Source: Sciurus carolinensis
Lineage: Eukaryota; Chordata; Mammalia; Rodentia; Sciuridae
Assembly: GCF_902686445.1 (NCBI RefSeq)
Contig: NC_062215.1
Coordinates: 24,574,750 to 24,638,749, forward strand
Length of the DNA stretch: 64,000 nucleotides
Direction of reading: 5' to 3'
Shown here: piece by piece, positions 26,214 to 36,934 of the stretch
Layout: the number at the start of each line of letters is the position of its first letter
Numbering within the stretch: the first letter of the stretch is position 1
Made by a program: the position numbers and the translations under genes
The notes under the pieces: model-generated
What the model saw: the letters and a program-made list of their open reading frames with translations, nothing else
Database searches by the model: none
Told to the model about the DNA's origin: nothing

Positions 26214-26418
26214 TGGTCAGGCGCGGTGGCGCACACCTGTAATCCCACTGTCTCCAGAGACTAAGGCAGGAATATTGCAAGTTCAAGGTTGGCCTCAGTG
26301 ATTTAGTGAGGTCCTAAGCAACTTAGTTGAGACCCTGTATCAAAATAAAAAAATAAAAAGGATTGGGAATGTAGCTCAGTGGTAGAGTGCCCCTGGGTCA
26401 ATCCCCAGTACCGATAAG
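26214..26418 (+). mobile_element. B1-ID composite SINE
   Basis: GGTCAGGCGCGGTGGCGCAC ... CAAAATAAAAAAATAAAAAGG ... GTAGCTCAGTGGTAGAGTGC. CpGs in the B1 part suggest a fairly young copy. Confidence 0.9.
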
Positions 26419-26446
26419 GACAATAATAATAGCAATAATGATAATA

Positions 26447-26528
26447 ATTGGGATAAAGACATAACTCAGTGACAGAGTGCTTACCAAGCATGAGTAAGGT
26501 CCTAGGTTTGATCCTTAACACCAGTAAT
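26447..26528 (+). mobile_element. ID SINE
   Basis: GGGATAAAGACATAACTCAG ... GGTTTGATCCTTAACACC. Confidence 0.7.
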
Positions 26529-26569
26529 AACAATAATTGTTGCTATTACAACTCACATTTACTTATTAA

Positions 26570-26750
26570 GGTACATTTCAAGTATTTGACACATTAACTC
26601 ATTTAATCCCAGCATTAGTTCTATGAAATGGGTACCAACAGTATCCTTATTTCACAGATAATGAAACTAGGCACAAGGAATTAGGTAACTTGCCCAAGAC
26701 CACAAGGCTGGTAACAGGTAGGGCTTAGATTTGAACCACAGGTGTTCTGA
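26570..26750. repeat. MIR-type relic
   Basis: CAGATAATGAAACTAGGC, GGTAACTTGCCCAAGACC and GGGCTTAGATTTGAACC are typical MIR-family text. Confidence 0.5.
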
Positions 26751-28100
26751 ACATTTTTTCCCAACTCCTTGGTCCGCCTCTCTGGTTAGTCTTAATGTCT
26801 TTCATCTTAGTTGTCAGGAGATTATCTGAGCCTCCACATCCATGCTCCTGACCAGCAGCCCAGTGGCACAGGAACAAGGAGTGTTCATAACAAAGAAATG
26901 CTCAGAATTTAAAAAGGAACTTCTGGGTTTAAGAAATCTCTTTCTCTCTTGTCCAGGAGATCAAAGGACCTCACATTGAGCGAACAAATGCTGAGGGAAA
27001 AGGCAAATGAAAGAGAAGTTCACACTTGGGGTTGAGAAACAGATGGTCTGGTGAGTTGGTCCAAGTAGGGATTGACTGTCCCCCAAACCTGGCATCCAGG
27101 CGTTAGGGGCAGTGTTCCTCAGAAACCTTGACAAACTTTCAACCAGTCCTAAGAATTCTCTTCCCATGAAGAACTAAGACAAAAAAAAAAAAAAAAAAAA
27201 AAAAATCCTCTGAAGATTTTTATTTTCAAAACTGGAGATATTTTCCCCCTGGATCTGGTAAGTGGAAGTGTGGGAATGGAGGCTTTCAATTTTTGCAAAA
27301 AACATAAAGTACATATCTGAAAAGGCATGGAAGAGTCTATAAGTGAAGCGTTTTGGCATCTGTTCTGAAAAGTTCAATGAAGAATTTCTATTCGTGTCAA
27401 CTGGAGCAAATGGTGTTTTTGTTTGTTTATCATCTTCTCCTTTGTCATTTATGGTAGAAAAATATGCAGTGATCTTTTCTTCCTCCAAATTAATGTCTTT
27501 CTGTAGATCTGTTGGGGGGGTACTTAGATTGGAAGTGTGATTCAAGCAGGAGAGTGCAAAATCAGGAAGAGACCTGTTAAAGAGATAGGAGACTGATTCA
27601 TTGTGGATTATGTTGAGCCTGTCTCTCTGTTAATGAAGAATTGATTTGCCCCTCAACCCTCCCTGGAGGAATCTGATGGCTCCTTCTTCTATGACCAAAA
27701 ATCAAATGCAACAGCCTTCTTTTTCTCCTGACCTCTCCCTCTGCCTCTCCCTCAGGACCTGTCACTCCCAGTCTGAGACCCTGCTCCACCATCCTTATGA
27801 TCCAACTTTGCTCTAACCACTGGACCTTCCTCCCCTGGCCTTTCTGTCCACCTGTCCAAAGTGGATAAAGTTGGTAGGATCTACAAATACCCCAACCAGA
27901 AGGTTCTACCGCTCATATTAACTGACTCCAAGCAAGGGAAGTTTTGTTTCCAAAGGCACTTGCTCTGTCCCATCTGCCAAGGTGACCTTTGGGGAAGCCA
28001 AACTTGGTGGCTATTTCTATTAAATGCAGAAAAAGCAGTTAATAGAGGTTTTTTTTTAAAAGACAGGGGGTAAGAAAGCAGCCCCTGGGAAAACTGAACT
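26750..28100. other. Intergenic DNA, no gene
   Basis: Contains a poly(A) run at 27181-27205 and short unsupported frames. Nothing else is identified. Confidence 0.5.
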
Positions 28101-28820
28101 TCCTCTTGCAAAATACCTCTCTTCCTCTCCAGCTGGGCTGTGCAATTATTGATAACGCTGACACCAATTTCATGAGGAAGCAAATGCTTGGCGTTGCTTA
28201 TATACACTCCACATACACATGTTTCTCTGCCTCTCTTCCTTTCAAAGGGTCGCGAATTAAACAGATTGCGGGACGGGGGAGCAAGATAAGAGGCCCCAGC
28301 CTTAGTCACCGCTGCACCCCCAGCGGTGCTGTCCTGGCCCTAGGTATGGGGGCTCCAGGGTAACCGGAATCAATAAACTTGGGCCTGGAGCCCAGAGGCC
28401 CGCGTCATTTCCAAGGCACCGCCAGGCGAGTGAGCGGTGGCGGTTTGTTGGCCGCTGCAGAGCTTCCTGAGGCTCCCGGCCTCCGCCCACCAAAGGTTTG
28501 CCAGTGGGACCAGCCCAGAGACAATAGCTGCCCCCGCAGGCGCGCCGCTGGCTTGTGTGGAAAGCCCAGAGGCGCTTCGAGGTAAAAAGGTCAGCGCCGG
28601 TCCCGCTTACCTCGGCGGCCTTCCCCCACTTCATCTCGGGCCGCCGCCCCTGGGCCCGCACCCCACCCCAAGCGGCCCTTTCGTGGCCACCTCCTTCCTG
28701 CGGTCCAACGCCCTGAGACTGAGGGCGTTCACCTTGAGCCCCGGCGGAAAGGCACTTGAAGGCTTGAAGGGGAGCCGGCTGTGACCCGACTCTTGCAACC
28801 ACTAAGACTCCCGAAGTCCG
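28100..28820. promoter_or_regulatory. CpG-rich block containing the HOXB1 3' enhancer
   Basis: A SINE-free GC-rich stretch with clustered CpGs from about 28240, preceded by an AT-rich motif block at 28138-28200 (ATTATTGATAACG and nearby). It surrounds the DR2 RARE. Open frames on both strands here look like by-products of GC content. No splice-supported gene was found. Confidence 0.45.
28580..28593 (+). promoter_or_regulatory. DR2 retinoic acid response element 3' of HOXB1
   Basis: AGGTAAAAAGGTCA: two direct half-sites (AGGTAA and AGGTCA) separated by two bases. It lies 1.8 kb beyond the HOXB1 stop codon in a CpG-rich block. The position and sequence fit the 3' DR2 RARE that drives early neural HOXB1 expression in mouse and chick. 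One half-site has a single mismatch to RGKTCA. Confidence 0.8.
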
Positions 28821-29379
28821 GTTGAGTCGCTGTTTGGAAGGACGCCGGCTTGAGGGGAGCGATTTGTTTGTGTGCCAGTCGGGAATTTGTCAGCGACCCA
28901 TCCTATCCTTGAGCAAGAATAAAAGGGAAGGCATCACACAACCTCATCCCTATCCTGCTTCACTCCTTCAGCAGACTTCTGCCTAGTTCTGGGCAGGAGG
29001 GAGTTGGGGAAAGGGAAAGAGAAAGGGCCCAGTTTCCTCTGCTTTCCCCCACATTTCCTCCTCCTCTTATTGCATCTTTTTGTCCTCTGCAAACAGATCT
29101 GTTCTCTACTCCTGCCTTTCTCTCCAGAACATCTCAGTACTGTCTCACCCCTCCACTTTCTCCATTTTCCCTGGTTCTGCCAATGACCAGTGGACTAACC
29201 ACTGCCAGGTCTGAGTGCATGAGGCCCAATTCACCTTAAGCCCACCTCCAGTAATGCCTTCTCTGTATCCAACTGGGATAAACCTCAGCTCTTTCCAACC
29301 CAACCAGCCAGCACCAACTCTTTCCTCACCTCTTCCCCAGAACTCATGAGTTTAAGGGAGGTGCTGAAGCAAGAAGGAA

Positions 29380-30415
29380 GCAGAAGAAAACACAGACTTT
29401 ATTGAAATGAGGTAGTTAGAGGTACAGAGAGAACCTGACTTGTTTGGTGCTCAGTTTTCCAGAAACTCAAATGGTGTCTCCACTATCTCCAAGGTTCAGA
29501 GAAATGATATCTCCAAAGGTCAGAGAAATGCTTGCAGTTGCTGAGAGCTCTCACTATACCTGATCCTCCCTGGGATAGGGAGGTGAGGGAAGACCCCCAG
29601 GGGTAGTGATGGAGATGAGAAAGAGATTCCTGGGTTTTCCAGGAGGCAATAAATAGGGGAAATGTAGTGGGGGCATGCCTGTGCCTTCCTGGTTGAGGCT
29701 TGCTGAGGGCAGGCCTTGCACAGTATTCCAGAAGTCTCCGACATACCAAGTTCCAAAACACTTTGGTGACTTAGTAATGAGGTCGTTAATTGGAGGAGGC
29801 AGGTCTCAGAAAACAACCTCTGGAGACTGTGTTAGTGCAATACACGTGTGCCAGGAGAGGGTTAACAGGGCTAGATGGGCGTCTTTTTGGTCTGTCACAA
29901 GGGAGCTGGTGCTATTGTAGTCTGTGGGTGACGTATTAAGGATTGAGATTAAGGGTTGCTGATAATAATACATCTGCACTCAAATACCCCCATATAAGAA
30001 AATCCAAGGCCTTCTCTCTATCCCAAGCCTAGAAAGGGAAGTTAGGATAAGAGTGCATAAGGAGCATCCTCAAAGCTTAAAGGCACTGAACTGAATAGAC
30101 CAAAGTTAGAAGGGAAAGGAGAACCCATGAAGATGGGCTGGCTCTCGCCCTTACTCATGCTTGAGTGGATCCCCAGATCAAAGTCAGGGGGAAGCCCATC
30201 CAGTCCCTCCACCTTTGACAGGTTGGGTATTTCTCAGGCCCCCAGTCCTGATCCCCAAGCCATCAAGCCCCCCTTTCCTAGATCTGAGAAAAATCTTCCC
30301 TCTCCATCTAAACTGGTGTCCTAGTCTTGGTAAGGATCACCAGGGCAGTGAAGTTGGAGAAGGACAAGAGGGGGGCTGGACTAGGGCTCTCCAGGGGTGG
30401 ATGGGAAAGTTCAGT
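29380..30415 (-). other. HOXB1: HOXB1 3' untranslated region with poly(A) signal
   Basis: No coding frame. A canonical AATAAA on the minus strand sits at 29403-29398, about 1.0 kb past the stop codon, which fits the roughly 1 kb 3'UTR expected for HOXB1 mRNA. The exact cleavage point is not visible and is placed about 15-20 nt downstream. Confidence 0.6.
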
Positions 30416-30744
30416 TCAGGAGGTGATGGAGCTGGGCGAGGCTTCCGGGGAGGTGCCTGTCGACTGGTCCGAGGCATCTCCGGCTGCCTCCTTGGGGCAA
30501 CCTGGAGGAGCTGGGGGTACCCGGCTTCCCTCTCGTTCGCGCTTCTTCTGCTTCATGCGCCGGTTCTGGAACCAAATCTTGACCTGCGTTTCATTGAGCT
30601 CCAGGGTAGCAGCAATCTCCACCCTCCGAGCTCGGCTGAGGTACTTGTTGAAATGGAACTCCTTCTCCAGTTCAGTCAGCTGCCGCGTGGTGAAGTTGGT
30701 GCGGAGGCCGCCGGTCGCGCCCAGTCCCAGCTCCGACACCTTCG
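30416..30744 (-). CDS. HOXB1: HOXB1 coding exon 2 (homeodomain)
   Basis: Starts after a cccctag acceptor (AG at 30746-30745). Encodes AKVSELGLG, then the homeodomain with helix-1 motif [14 protein letters not shown] and helix-3 motif [13 protein letters not shown], then a short acidic, Ser/Pro-rich tail. The stop TGA is at 30418-30416. Confidence 0.97.
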
Positions 30745-31766
30745 CTAGGGGCGGGGCGGGAAGAAAGGCCACGTCAGTTCTCTCACCTCTCTCCCTCCCC
30801 TCCGCTCCTCCCAGTCCAGCTCTGCACCCTCATTCACCATTCTGTCCACAGTTCTCAAGGTCCCTGCGGATCACCAGGCAGCCCAGTGGTGATCTTCAAA
30901 CCTGGAGCAACCTTCCCCATACTTCCATCCCCAGCCCAACGCAGCAGGTCCTGGGCCCCCATGCTGGGCGAACAGATCAGGAAGTGGGGTGTGTATAGAG
31001 ACCTACTCTTGGGGGTGGCCCTGCACTTGCTAGATGGGAAGATCTCACTGATTTGGCGGAGTACACTCACCTGCCTCTACCAGAGCGGCTGAGAAAAGAA
31101 CCCAACCCGGGACCAAGACACCTCAGTGCAGGGACAACTAAGCTGCCTTGGGCCCGGAAGAGGGGGCAGCCACGTCTGAGCCCTACCTGTCTTGGGTGGG
31201 TTCCTCTTAACCTTCATCCAGTCGAAGGTCCGGGCCGTGGGGGTGCTGGATTCTGACGCGCAAGATGATGATTCCTTGTCCTCGGAGAGGAGATCTGCGT
31301 AGGCCGGTGCAAAGCTCGCGGTCTGCTCGTTCCCGTAAGGGGGCTGTGGCGGAGGGTAGGGCCCAGGGCCGGCTCCACCCGCTCCGTAGCCGTCGGACAA
31401 GCCCCCTAGCTGGGCAGCGTAGCTCGACGGATGAAAATAGCCTCCTTCTCCTTCCGATTGGCCCAAAGGGTAATATTGAGAAGGCCCATAGCTGGGACTG
31501 CAGGCGGCCGGGGCATACCCCGAGGGCGCGGAGCTGGGGAAGGGCACCCCCAGCGCTGAAGGCGGCTGCTGGACGGGATAGCCCGAGTTCTGCTGCAGCA
31601 CGGGGCTGGGCAGTCCCCCGCCATAGCGGCCCTCGCCTGAGTAGCTGTCAATGGCAGGAGCCGAACTGGCGGGGAAGGAGGTTGGGGCGCTGTGGGCGCT
31701 GTAGGCGTTAGGTCCCCGGTTACAGAGAGGGTACTCTAAGAAGGAGTTCATCCTATTATAGTCCAT
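30416..31766 (-). CDS. HOXB1: HOXB1 homeobox transcription factor (two exons)
   Basis: Coding sequence joins 31766-31187 and 30744-30416 on the minus strand (580 + 329 nt, 302 aa). It begins [18 protein letters not shown], the conserved HOXB1 N-terminus, and ends PSSITS. The first half is rich in Ser, Pro, Gly and Tyr. The hexapeptide TFDWMK, which contacts Pbx, lies near residue 180. The homeodomain spans about residues 204-263 with recognition-helix IWFQNRRMK intact. The intron (442 bp) has a gtaggg donor and cccctag acceptor and splits an Ala codon. HOXB1 is a nuclear factor that specifies rhombomere 4 and facial-nerve motor neurons. Arg208, homeodomain position 5, corresponds to human Arg207, the residue mutated in hereditary congenital facial paresis. 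No frame breaks are seen. Identity is recognised from the protein; the function is family knowledge. Confidence 0.98.
31187..31766 (-). CDS. HOXB1: HOXB1 coding exon 1
   Basis: The start codon (31764-31766) is chosen by the conserved MDYNRM N-terminus. The open frame extends 14 codons further upstream but only to a GTG. The exon encodes 193 residues plus the first base of the next codon and ends in the linker just after the hexapeptide (NPPKT). The donor at 31186-31185 reads gtaggg. Confidence 0.96.
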
Positions 31767-31984
31767 GCGTCGAGGCCGCAGGAGGGTCGGCCCTTTTCGG
31801 GGAGACACCCTCTTGCCCTACAACCTTTCGGCAGTATGTCACAGCGATGAGGCTTGCATCCATGGCCTGGGCCAGATCGCCTGGGCCAGCGCTCCCCTAG
31901 GAAAGGGGTAGGGAGTGGGGGTGGGGGGGCACATGTGATCTCTCCCAGGCCAATGGGCAAAGCGGGCCAGAGTTTGGCAGCCCC

Positions 31985-32060
31985 AGCGCCCATCCATCAG
32001 CCCCCAAGCATTAGCATGACAAAGACACTTCAATCACCGGCAGCCCATCCATCTGAGAGC
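31985..32060 (-). promoter_or_regulatory. HOXB1 rhombomere-4 autoregulatory element (b1-ARE)
   Basis: About 220-290 bp upstream of the HOXB1 start codon. Read on the minus strand, in order: AGATGGATGG (R1, 32054-32045), TGATTGAAGT (R2, 32036-32027), CTTTGTCATGCTAATG (Sox plus octamer site, 32024-32009) and TGATGGATGG (R3, 31999-31990). This order and these motifs match the known vertebrate HOXB1 autoregulatory enhancer, where HOXB1/Pbx heterodimers bind R1-R3 and Sox2/Oct1 bind between R2 and R3. All sites look intact. Confidence 0.9.
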
Positions 32061-32559
32061 GACATGGAAGCGTCAAAAACATCTTTCTTCAAAGACTTTT
32101 GGAAAGAAGGGACCAGAGGGAGAGGGGGGGAAAGTTTGAAGAATATTCAAGACTTTTTTCTCCCCTCCCAACCCCCAAGGCCTTCAATAGGCTCTGGGTT
32201 ATTAGATTTGGATAAATTCAACCCAGCTGCCCCTGGATCTTCCCACCCCTAAAAGAAGCCTCCCCCCAAGGCTGTAGACCTGGAGGTGGGGAACCTAGCT
32301 TCTTTACTTTGCCCAGAATTCCCACTCTGGGTTTCCTTCTCCCAATTTGTCTTGGGGTGATGGGCTAGGACAGCGGGGTGAGGTATGTTATCTTGGGCCA
32401 AATGGATGACTGTGAAGAGGGGGTGGGGTGGGGTGGAAAAACACCTAAGGGTGTGAGGCAGGGTCTAGAATCCAGAGGAAGAATTCATTAAGCAAGGGGT
32501 GGGAAAATGGCATTTGAGGGAGCAAGCCAGGACTATAGAGATGTGGAGAAGAGGATGAA

Positions 32560-32825
32560 AAACGCCCCATTCCTCTCTCCATCTCTCTGCATAAATGCTC
32601 TCTCCTCATTCACGCATCCATTTCTCTCCCTCAGCCTCTCTTTATATTCTCTCTGTCTCAATCCATCTCTCTGTTCGTCCATCTCTCTCCATATTTATAT
32701 TCGTTCCCTACCTATCCATCAACTCATCTCGCTAGATGTATTTATCCTCTCTCTAGCCATCCATAGCTGTAGCTGGCTCACTCACTCAGACTTAAATAAC
32801 TCCCTATATCTCTCCAGAGAGCCAG
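32560..32825 (+). repeat. Degenerate pyrimidine-rich minisatellite
   Basis: Irregular reiteration of CCATCTCTCT/ATCCATCTCTC motifs over about 265 bp, 0.5-0.8 kb upstream of the HOXB1 autoregulatory element. Confidence 0.5.
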
Positions 32826-33127
32826 AATGAGCAGAGCTAGGTGATGTATACAGGGGGGTGAAAAGAAGGGGAATTTTTATTTTCTTTCCCAAATGTTTAA
32901 AACTAGTGGAGGCCCTGCACTCTGGTTCCCTCCTACCCTTTCTCTCCTTCACCACCCTCCATGTCCTTTAGAAAAAAAAAAAAATCCCTAGCCACAAATC
33001 CATAAATTCAATACCAATTAAGTGTTGAAAATGACTCAAATTTCCATGAATTTCCAGAATATATAAAGGAAGTTTTCTCAGAGAATGGGAAAAATCAGTG
33101 CAGAGGCCCTGGGACTACTCTGACTTC

Positions 33128-33350
33128 TTTCTTTTCTTTTTTTTTTTTTTTTTTTTTTTTTTTGGTACCAGAGATTGAACCCAGGGGTACTCTGTCATTG
33201 ACCGAAGTCCCCAGACCTTTTAATTTTTATTTTGAAACAGGGTCTCAAAGTTGCTAAATTGCTGAGGCTGGCCTCGAACTCATGATCCTCTTGCTTCAGT
33301 CTCCTGGGTTGTTGGGATTACAAGCTTGCCACTGCACCCAACTGGGACTC
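33128..33350 (-). mobile_element. B1-ID composite SINE
   Basis: Poly(T), GGTACCAGAGATTGAACCCA, TTTTTATTTTGAAACAGGG, GTTGTTGGGATTACAAGC. Confidence 0.9.
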
Positions 33351-34227
33351 TCAATTCTAAGGGTAAGAAGTGCACCCTTACCTCTTTCTGCTCAGTGTGT
33401 CTGTTGGGTTGGGGAAGAATAACAGGAAATGTCTTACTTGCTCTCTCAGATCCTGGATGAAACTAGAAGAGCTTTTAAGTAGACACCCATTGATTCTCCT
33501 CCTCCTCCAGACTCTGAGGACAAGAGCTTGGAGAAATCCAACACCCACACTCATTTGTAACCTGTCAGGGTGTCTGCCTGACCAGAATCCTGGGGCCAGA
33601 GTTAGGGCAAGTCCAGGAGGGCAGGAGTTCAGGAAGGGATCTCTGTAAACAAGTGAGCTCAGGAGAGGAAGGGGAAGCAGGTGGTTACAGGCTCACGGAG
33701 GACCTTCAAAACTTCTCAGGTTTCCCCACCCCCAAAAGGGCAGGGTATGCACTCACTCCTCCACAAAGGACTCCAGAGTTGTCTCTCTCAATGTGTCTCC
33801 ATCTTCTGGCTCCCAATCCTCCTCCTTGTCTGTATCTGTCTCTATAGTTGCCCCTCCTGTTCTCTACTCCAATCTCCAGAATCACACTGCTTTTTTCTTC
33901 CCTAATAACTGTGAGCCCCCATCTAGCAAAGAGCTCCAATCCCTTCACAGAACTCCTGTCACCCTTCCCTCTTCACAGGTGTTCTTCTTCAGACAAGTTG
34001 TGGGCAGGGGAACCAGCTCCTAACTTCTTTAAGAGAGATGCAATGGGGGAGGGTGAGAGAATGTTCATGTGTCAAAGGGATGAGGCCAGACAAAAGAGAG
34101 AATTGAGATGGGGAGGGTTGTGTGCAGAAGGATTGAAGAGAAAAGGATTATTGAGGTGGGAATGAGCAGATTTCTTTCTATTCCACCTCTTGGGGAGAAA
34201 GTTTGTAGTTAATCCCGATTTTTTCTC

Positions 34228-34468
34228 ATTTATTTATTTATTCACTTACTTTTGTAAGTACTGGTGATAGAACCTAGGGCACTTTACCACTGAGCTATAT
34301 CCTGAGTCCTTTTTATTTCTTATTTTCTAATTTTAAGACAGGGTCCCAGACTCACTAAGTTGCTTAGGGCCTCACCAAATTGTTGAGGCTGCCCTCAAAC
34401 TTGGAATCCTCCTGCCTCAGCCTCTGGAGCCTCTGGAATTACAGGATGGTGCTATAGCACCCAGCCTT
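34228..34468 (-). mobile_element. B1-ID composite SINE
   Basis: GTACTGGTGATAGAACCTAG ... CTAAGTTGCTTAGGGCCTC ... GGAATTACAGGATGG. Confidence 0.85.
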
Positions 34469-34566
34469 TCTTCTCATTTTAAGATGGCTTTCACAGAAGC
34501 TGAGACCTCCAGGTGTAGGGAACTAGGGTTTGTCTTCTAACACCAAGTCTGAGCAAGGCCTATATC

Positions 34567-34580
34567 TGACCTGGTTGCCC
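34567..34580 (-). promoter_or_regulatory. DR2-like element upstream of HOXB1 (possible r3/r5 repressor RARE)
   Basis: On the minus strand GGGCAACCAGGTCA: a perfect AGGTCA half-site, two-base spacer CC, and a one-mismatch half-site GGGCAA. It lies 2.8 kb 5' of the HOXB1 start and 11 bp from an AGGCCT (StuI) site. Mouse Hoxb1 has a 5' DR2 RARE that restricts expression to rhombomere 4, so the location is suggestive. Assignment is inference. Confidence 0.4.
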
Positions 34581-34786
34581 TGCCTCTGAGTGACAAGACT
34601 TCACTCTCTACCTTTCCTCTGTTCCAAAGAGAACCTTCTCACCCCATCCCTTGCCCTCCTAATTAAGGGTCCAATTTGAGTCTAAAGGAAGAAACAAATT
34701 CCAAGTCTGTTTGATAGAACTGTGCAAATCCATCTAGGAGTTGAGGAAATGCACTCCTATAGCAGCTGAAGTCACCAACAATCTGT

Positions 34787-34787
<1 letters not shown>

Positions 34788-34821
<34 letters not shown>

Positions 34822-34896
34822 GTGCTGGGGATCGAACCCAGGGCCTTGTGCTTGCAAGGCAAGCACTTTACCAACTGAGCTATCTCCCCAGCCCCA
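34788..34896 (-). mobile_element. ID SINE, young-looking
   Basis: 31-nt poly(T) then GGTGCTGGGGATCGAACCCA ... CAACTGAGCTATCTCCCCAG, very close to the ID consensus. Confidence 0.95.
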
Positions 34897-34927
34897 ATCT
34901 GTCATTATTAACAGGAGGAAAAGAGGG

Positions 34928-35012
34928 GGATTGGGGGCAAAGTTCAGCAGACAGCACCCACCTAGTATGCACGAGGCCCTGGATTTGATCCATAGTATTA
35001 AAGAAAGGAAAG
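34928..35012 (+). mobile_element. ID SINE
   Basis: GGGGGCAAAGTTCAGCAGAC ... GGATTTGATCCATAGTATT, followed by a GA-rich tail. Confidence 0.65.
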
Positions 35013-35246
35013 CAAAAGAAAGAGGAGGAGGAAAGAAGGCAGGAAGAAAGGAAGGGAAGAAAGAAAATAAAAAGTACCTCAAATTATACTGTCAACAGTA
35101 GCAATTACTTTGATTTCCATTCTCCAAATTCACTATGCACTCCAATTTATCCCTGAGTCTCGCCACCTTCCTTCTTACTGCAGGTACATTAAAACTTTCC
35201 AAAATTCCTATTGACTTTCCCAGCACCATCTCAAAGGACTAGAAGG

Positions 35247-35330
35247 GTTGGGGATATAGCTCAGGTGGTAAAGTGCCTGCCTAGCATGAATGAGGCCCTG
35301 GGTTCAATCCCTACGCCCCTGGCAAAGAAA
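35247..35330 (+). mobile_element. ID SINE
   Basis: GGGTTGGGGATATAGCTCAG ... GGTTCAATCCCTACGCC. Confidence 0.85.
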
Positions 35331-35525
35331 AGGCCTGGGAGAACCAAACAGATCTGGTCCCCAACTCTCCTAAAGTTGATTTCCCTGTCTGTATGGTCAG
35401 TTAACACACAGACATAGAGAACATAGGCATGTTTAGAACTGAAATTATCTTGGAGGATTATTGGTCCTTATACTAAGAATATAAACCATTCTGATCACAA
35501 TAGGGATGTTAGAAGTCTGTACCCA

Positions 35526-35705
35526 GATTCTGCCAGCTATTCTTCTCAAGAGAATGAGACAGGAGGACTGAAAGTTCAAGGCCAGCCTGGACAACTTAGG
35601 GAGACCCCCGTCTCAAAATAAAAAAGTTTTTAAAAAAACTGGGAACCCGGGAATGTAGTTCAGTGGTAAAGCACCTCTGGATTCAGTCCTCAGTAAAAAG
35701 GGAGT
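35526..35705 (+). mobile_element. B1-ID composite SINE (5' truncated)
   Basis: GTTCAAGGCCAGCCTGGAC ... CCGTCTCAAAATAAAAAAG ... GGGAATGTAGTTCAGTGG. Confidence 0.85.
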
Positions 35706-36029
35706 GGAGGAAAAAGTTTGCACCTTTCTGGTCCTTTCTGTGGAGGCAGCTCTTAGATTGGGTAGTTGGCAGGAGCAATCTAGCGGTTCTTTCATTAGGC
35801 CTCAAGATTCTCTATCTGCTCTCCCCAGTTCAAATTTTGGGAGGCCAAACCCAAGATCAAAGTTGGAGCTTCAAAACTAGAAGGATGACCAGGGTTATAA
35901 TTTTTTCCAAGAGATGGCTTCTTGTTCCTTTTGGGGGAAAATGGAATCTGAATTCACCATTGTTTCTTTTAATATCAGATAATTACACTGTCATGAATCT
36001 GATTTAGAACCTTAGACTATGGACAGTGC

Positions 36030-36265
36030 ATATTGTAATGACATGAATACTAAGTTTGGGGCCAGAATACTTGGGTTCGAGTCCTTGTTTGGTCATTTCT
36101 TAGCACTATGACCCTCAAAAATTTCTTTCCTTTCTCTCTCTCTCTCTCTGATTGAACCCAGGGCCTCTCACATACACTAGGCAAATGTTCTACCACTGAT
36201 CTGTGCCCTCAGTGCTAAACAAGTTTCTTAATTTCTCTGAGTCTTAGCCTCCTAGAACAATGTGT
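36030..36265 (+). repeat. MIR relic interrupted by an ID SINE
   Basis: MIR text (TTGGGTTCGAGTCC ... CTTAGCACTATGACC) stops near 36120, is interrupted by (TC)n and a reverse ID unit at 36149-36216, then resumes AACAAGTTTCTTAATTTCTCTG. Confidence 0.6.
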
Positions 36266-36849
36266 TTAATATTACTAAGTTTTCTGCATTTTTAGTACGA
36301 TTAAAGCAAACAAGAAAATATAAACCATAGAAAACTCTATACATGTATGATACTAACATTATCATTTCAAAATAGTATGAGTCAGTCTTCTTTTTTAATA
36401 TAACTAGCATATTAAAATATGGAAATATGAAATAGGAGACTAGCATATATGCTGTTCTTTTATGTAACTTATCTCCATATATTATACAATATGTACTTTA
36501 TCATATGCAAATTTTATTGAGGATGGAGTAGGCTGGCTTATTTGGGTAAAGAATTGTCTTCTAAGCTGACGAATTTTTTTGAAAACTAAAGCCTAATATT
36601 TAATGTCTACAAAGATGCCCCAATTATTAAAAAGTTTACAGTTGACTATTAGAAATGCCTTCCTGATTTTCCTAATATTTGGGTAAAGTTATCTAGGGAG
36701 GAAGTTGTCTCCTGTTTCTTGAGGCCTAAATGTCCTTTCCAGAGTGGGGGAAGAGTTGAACCTGACTTCTGGGATCTGGATAAATCAACAGGATGCAAAC
36801 TTTCACCTGGAGTGAATAACTGGAGGCATATTGAAATAATGATTAGAAT

Positions 36850-36934
36850 TTTTTTTTTCAGTGCTGAGGATTGAACTCAGGGCCTCACACATGCTAGGCA
36901 AGTGTTCTACCACTGAGCTACATTCACTACCCTG
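36850..36934 (-). mobile_element. ID SINE
   Basis: Poly(T), AGTGCTGAGGATTGAACTCA ... TTCTACCACTGAGCTACA. Confidence 0.85.

Noticed and set aside
28302..28802. Long open frames on both strands (166 and 115 codons)
   Set aside because: Compositional effect of the GC-rich HOXB1 3' enhancer block; no domain and no splice context.
1..29379. SKAP1 exons, the expected neighbour beyond HOXB1
   Set aside because: No exon with SKAP1-like sequence was recognised; in other mammals the gene lies much further away.
30161..30998. Plus-strand ORFs of 195 and 223 codons across HOXB1
   Set aside because: Antisense shadows of the HOXB1 homeodomain exon and 3'UTR.
31767..31808. Possible N-terminal extension of HOXB1
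   Set aside because: The extended frame begins at a GTG; the conserved MDYNRM start is preferred.
32560..32825. CRISPR-like array
   Set aside because: Repeats are degenerate, unspaced and pyrimidine-rich; this is a eukaryotic minisatellite.
34811..34896. tRNA-like sequence
   Set aside because: It is an ID SINE in reverse orientation with a long poly(T), not a functional tRNA gene.
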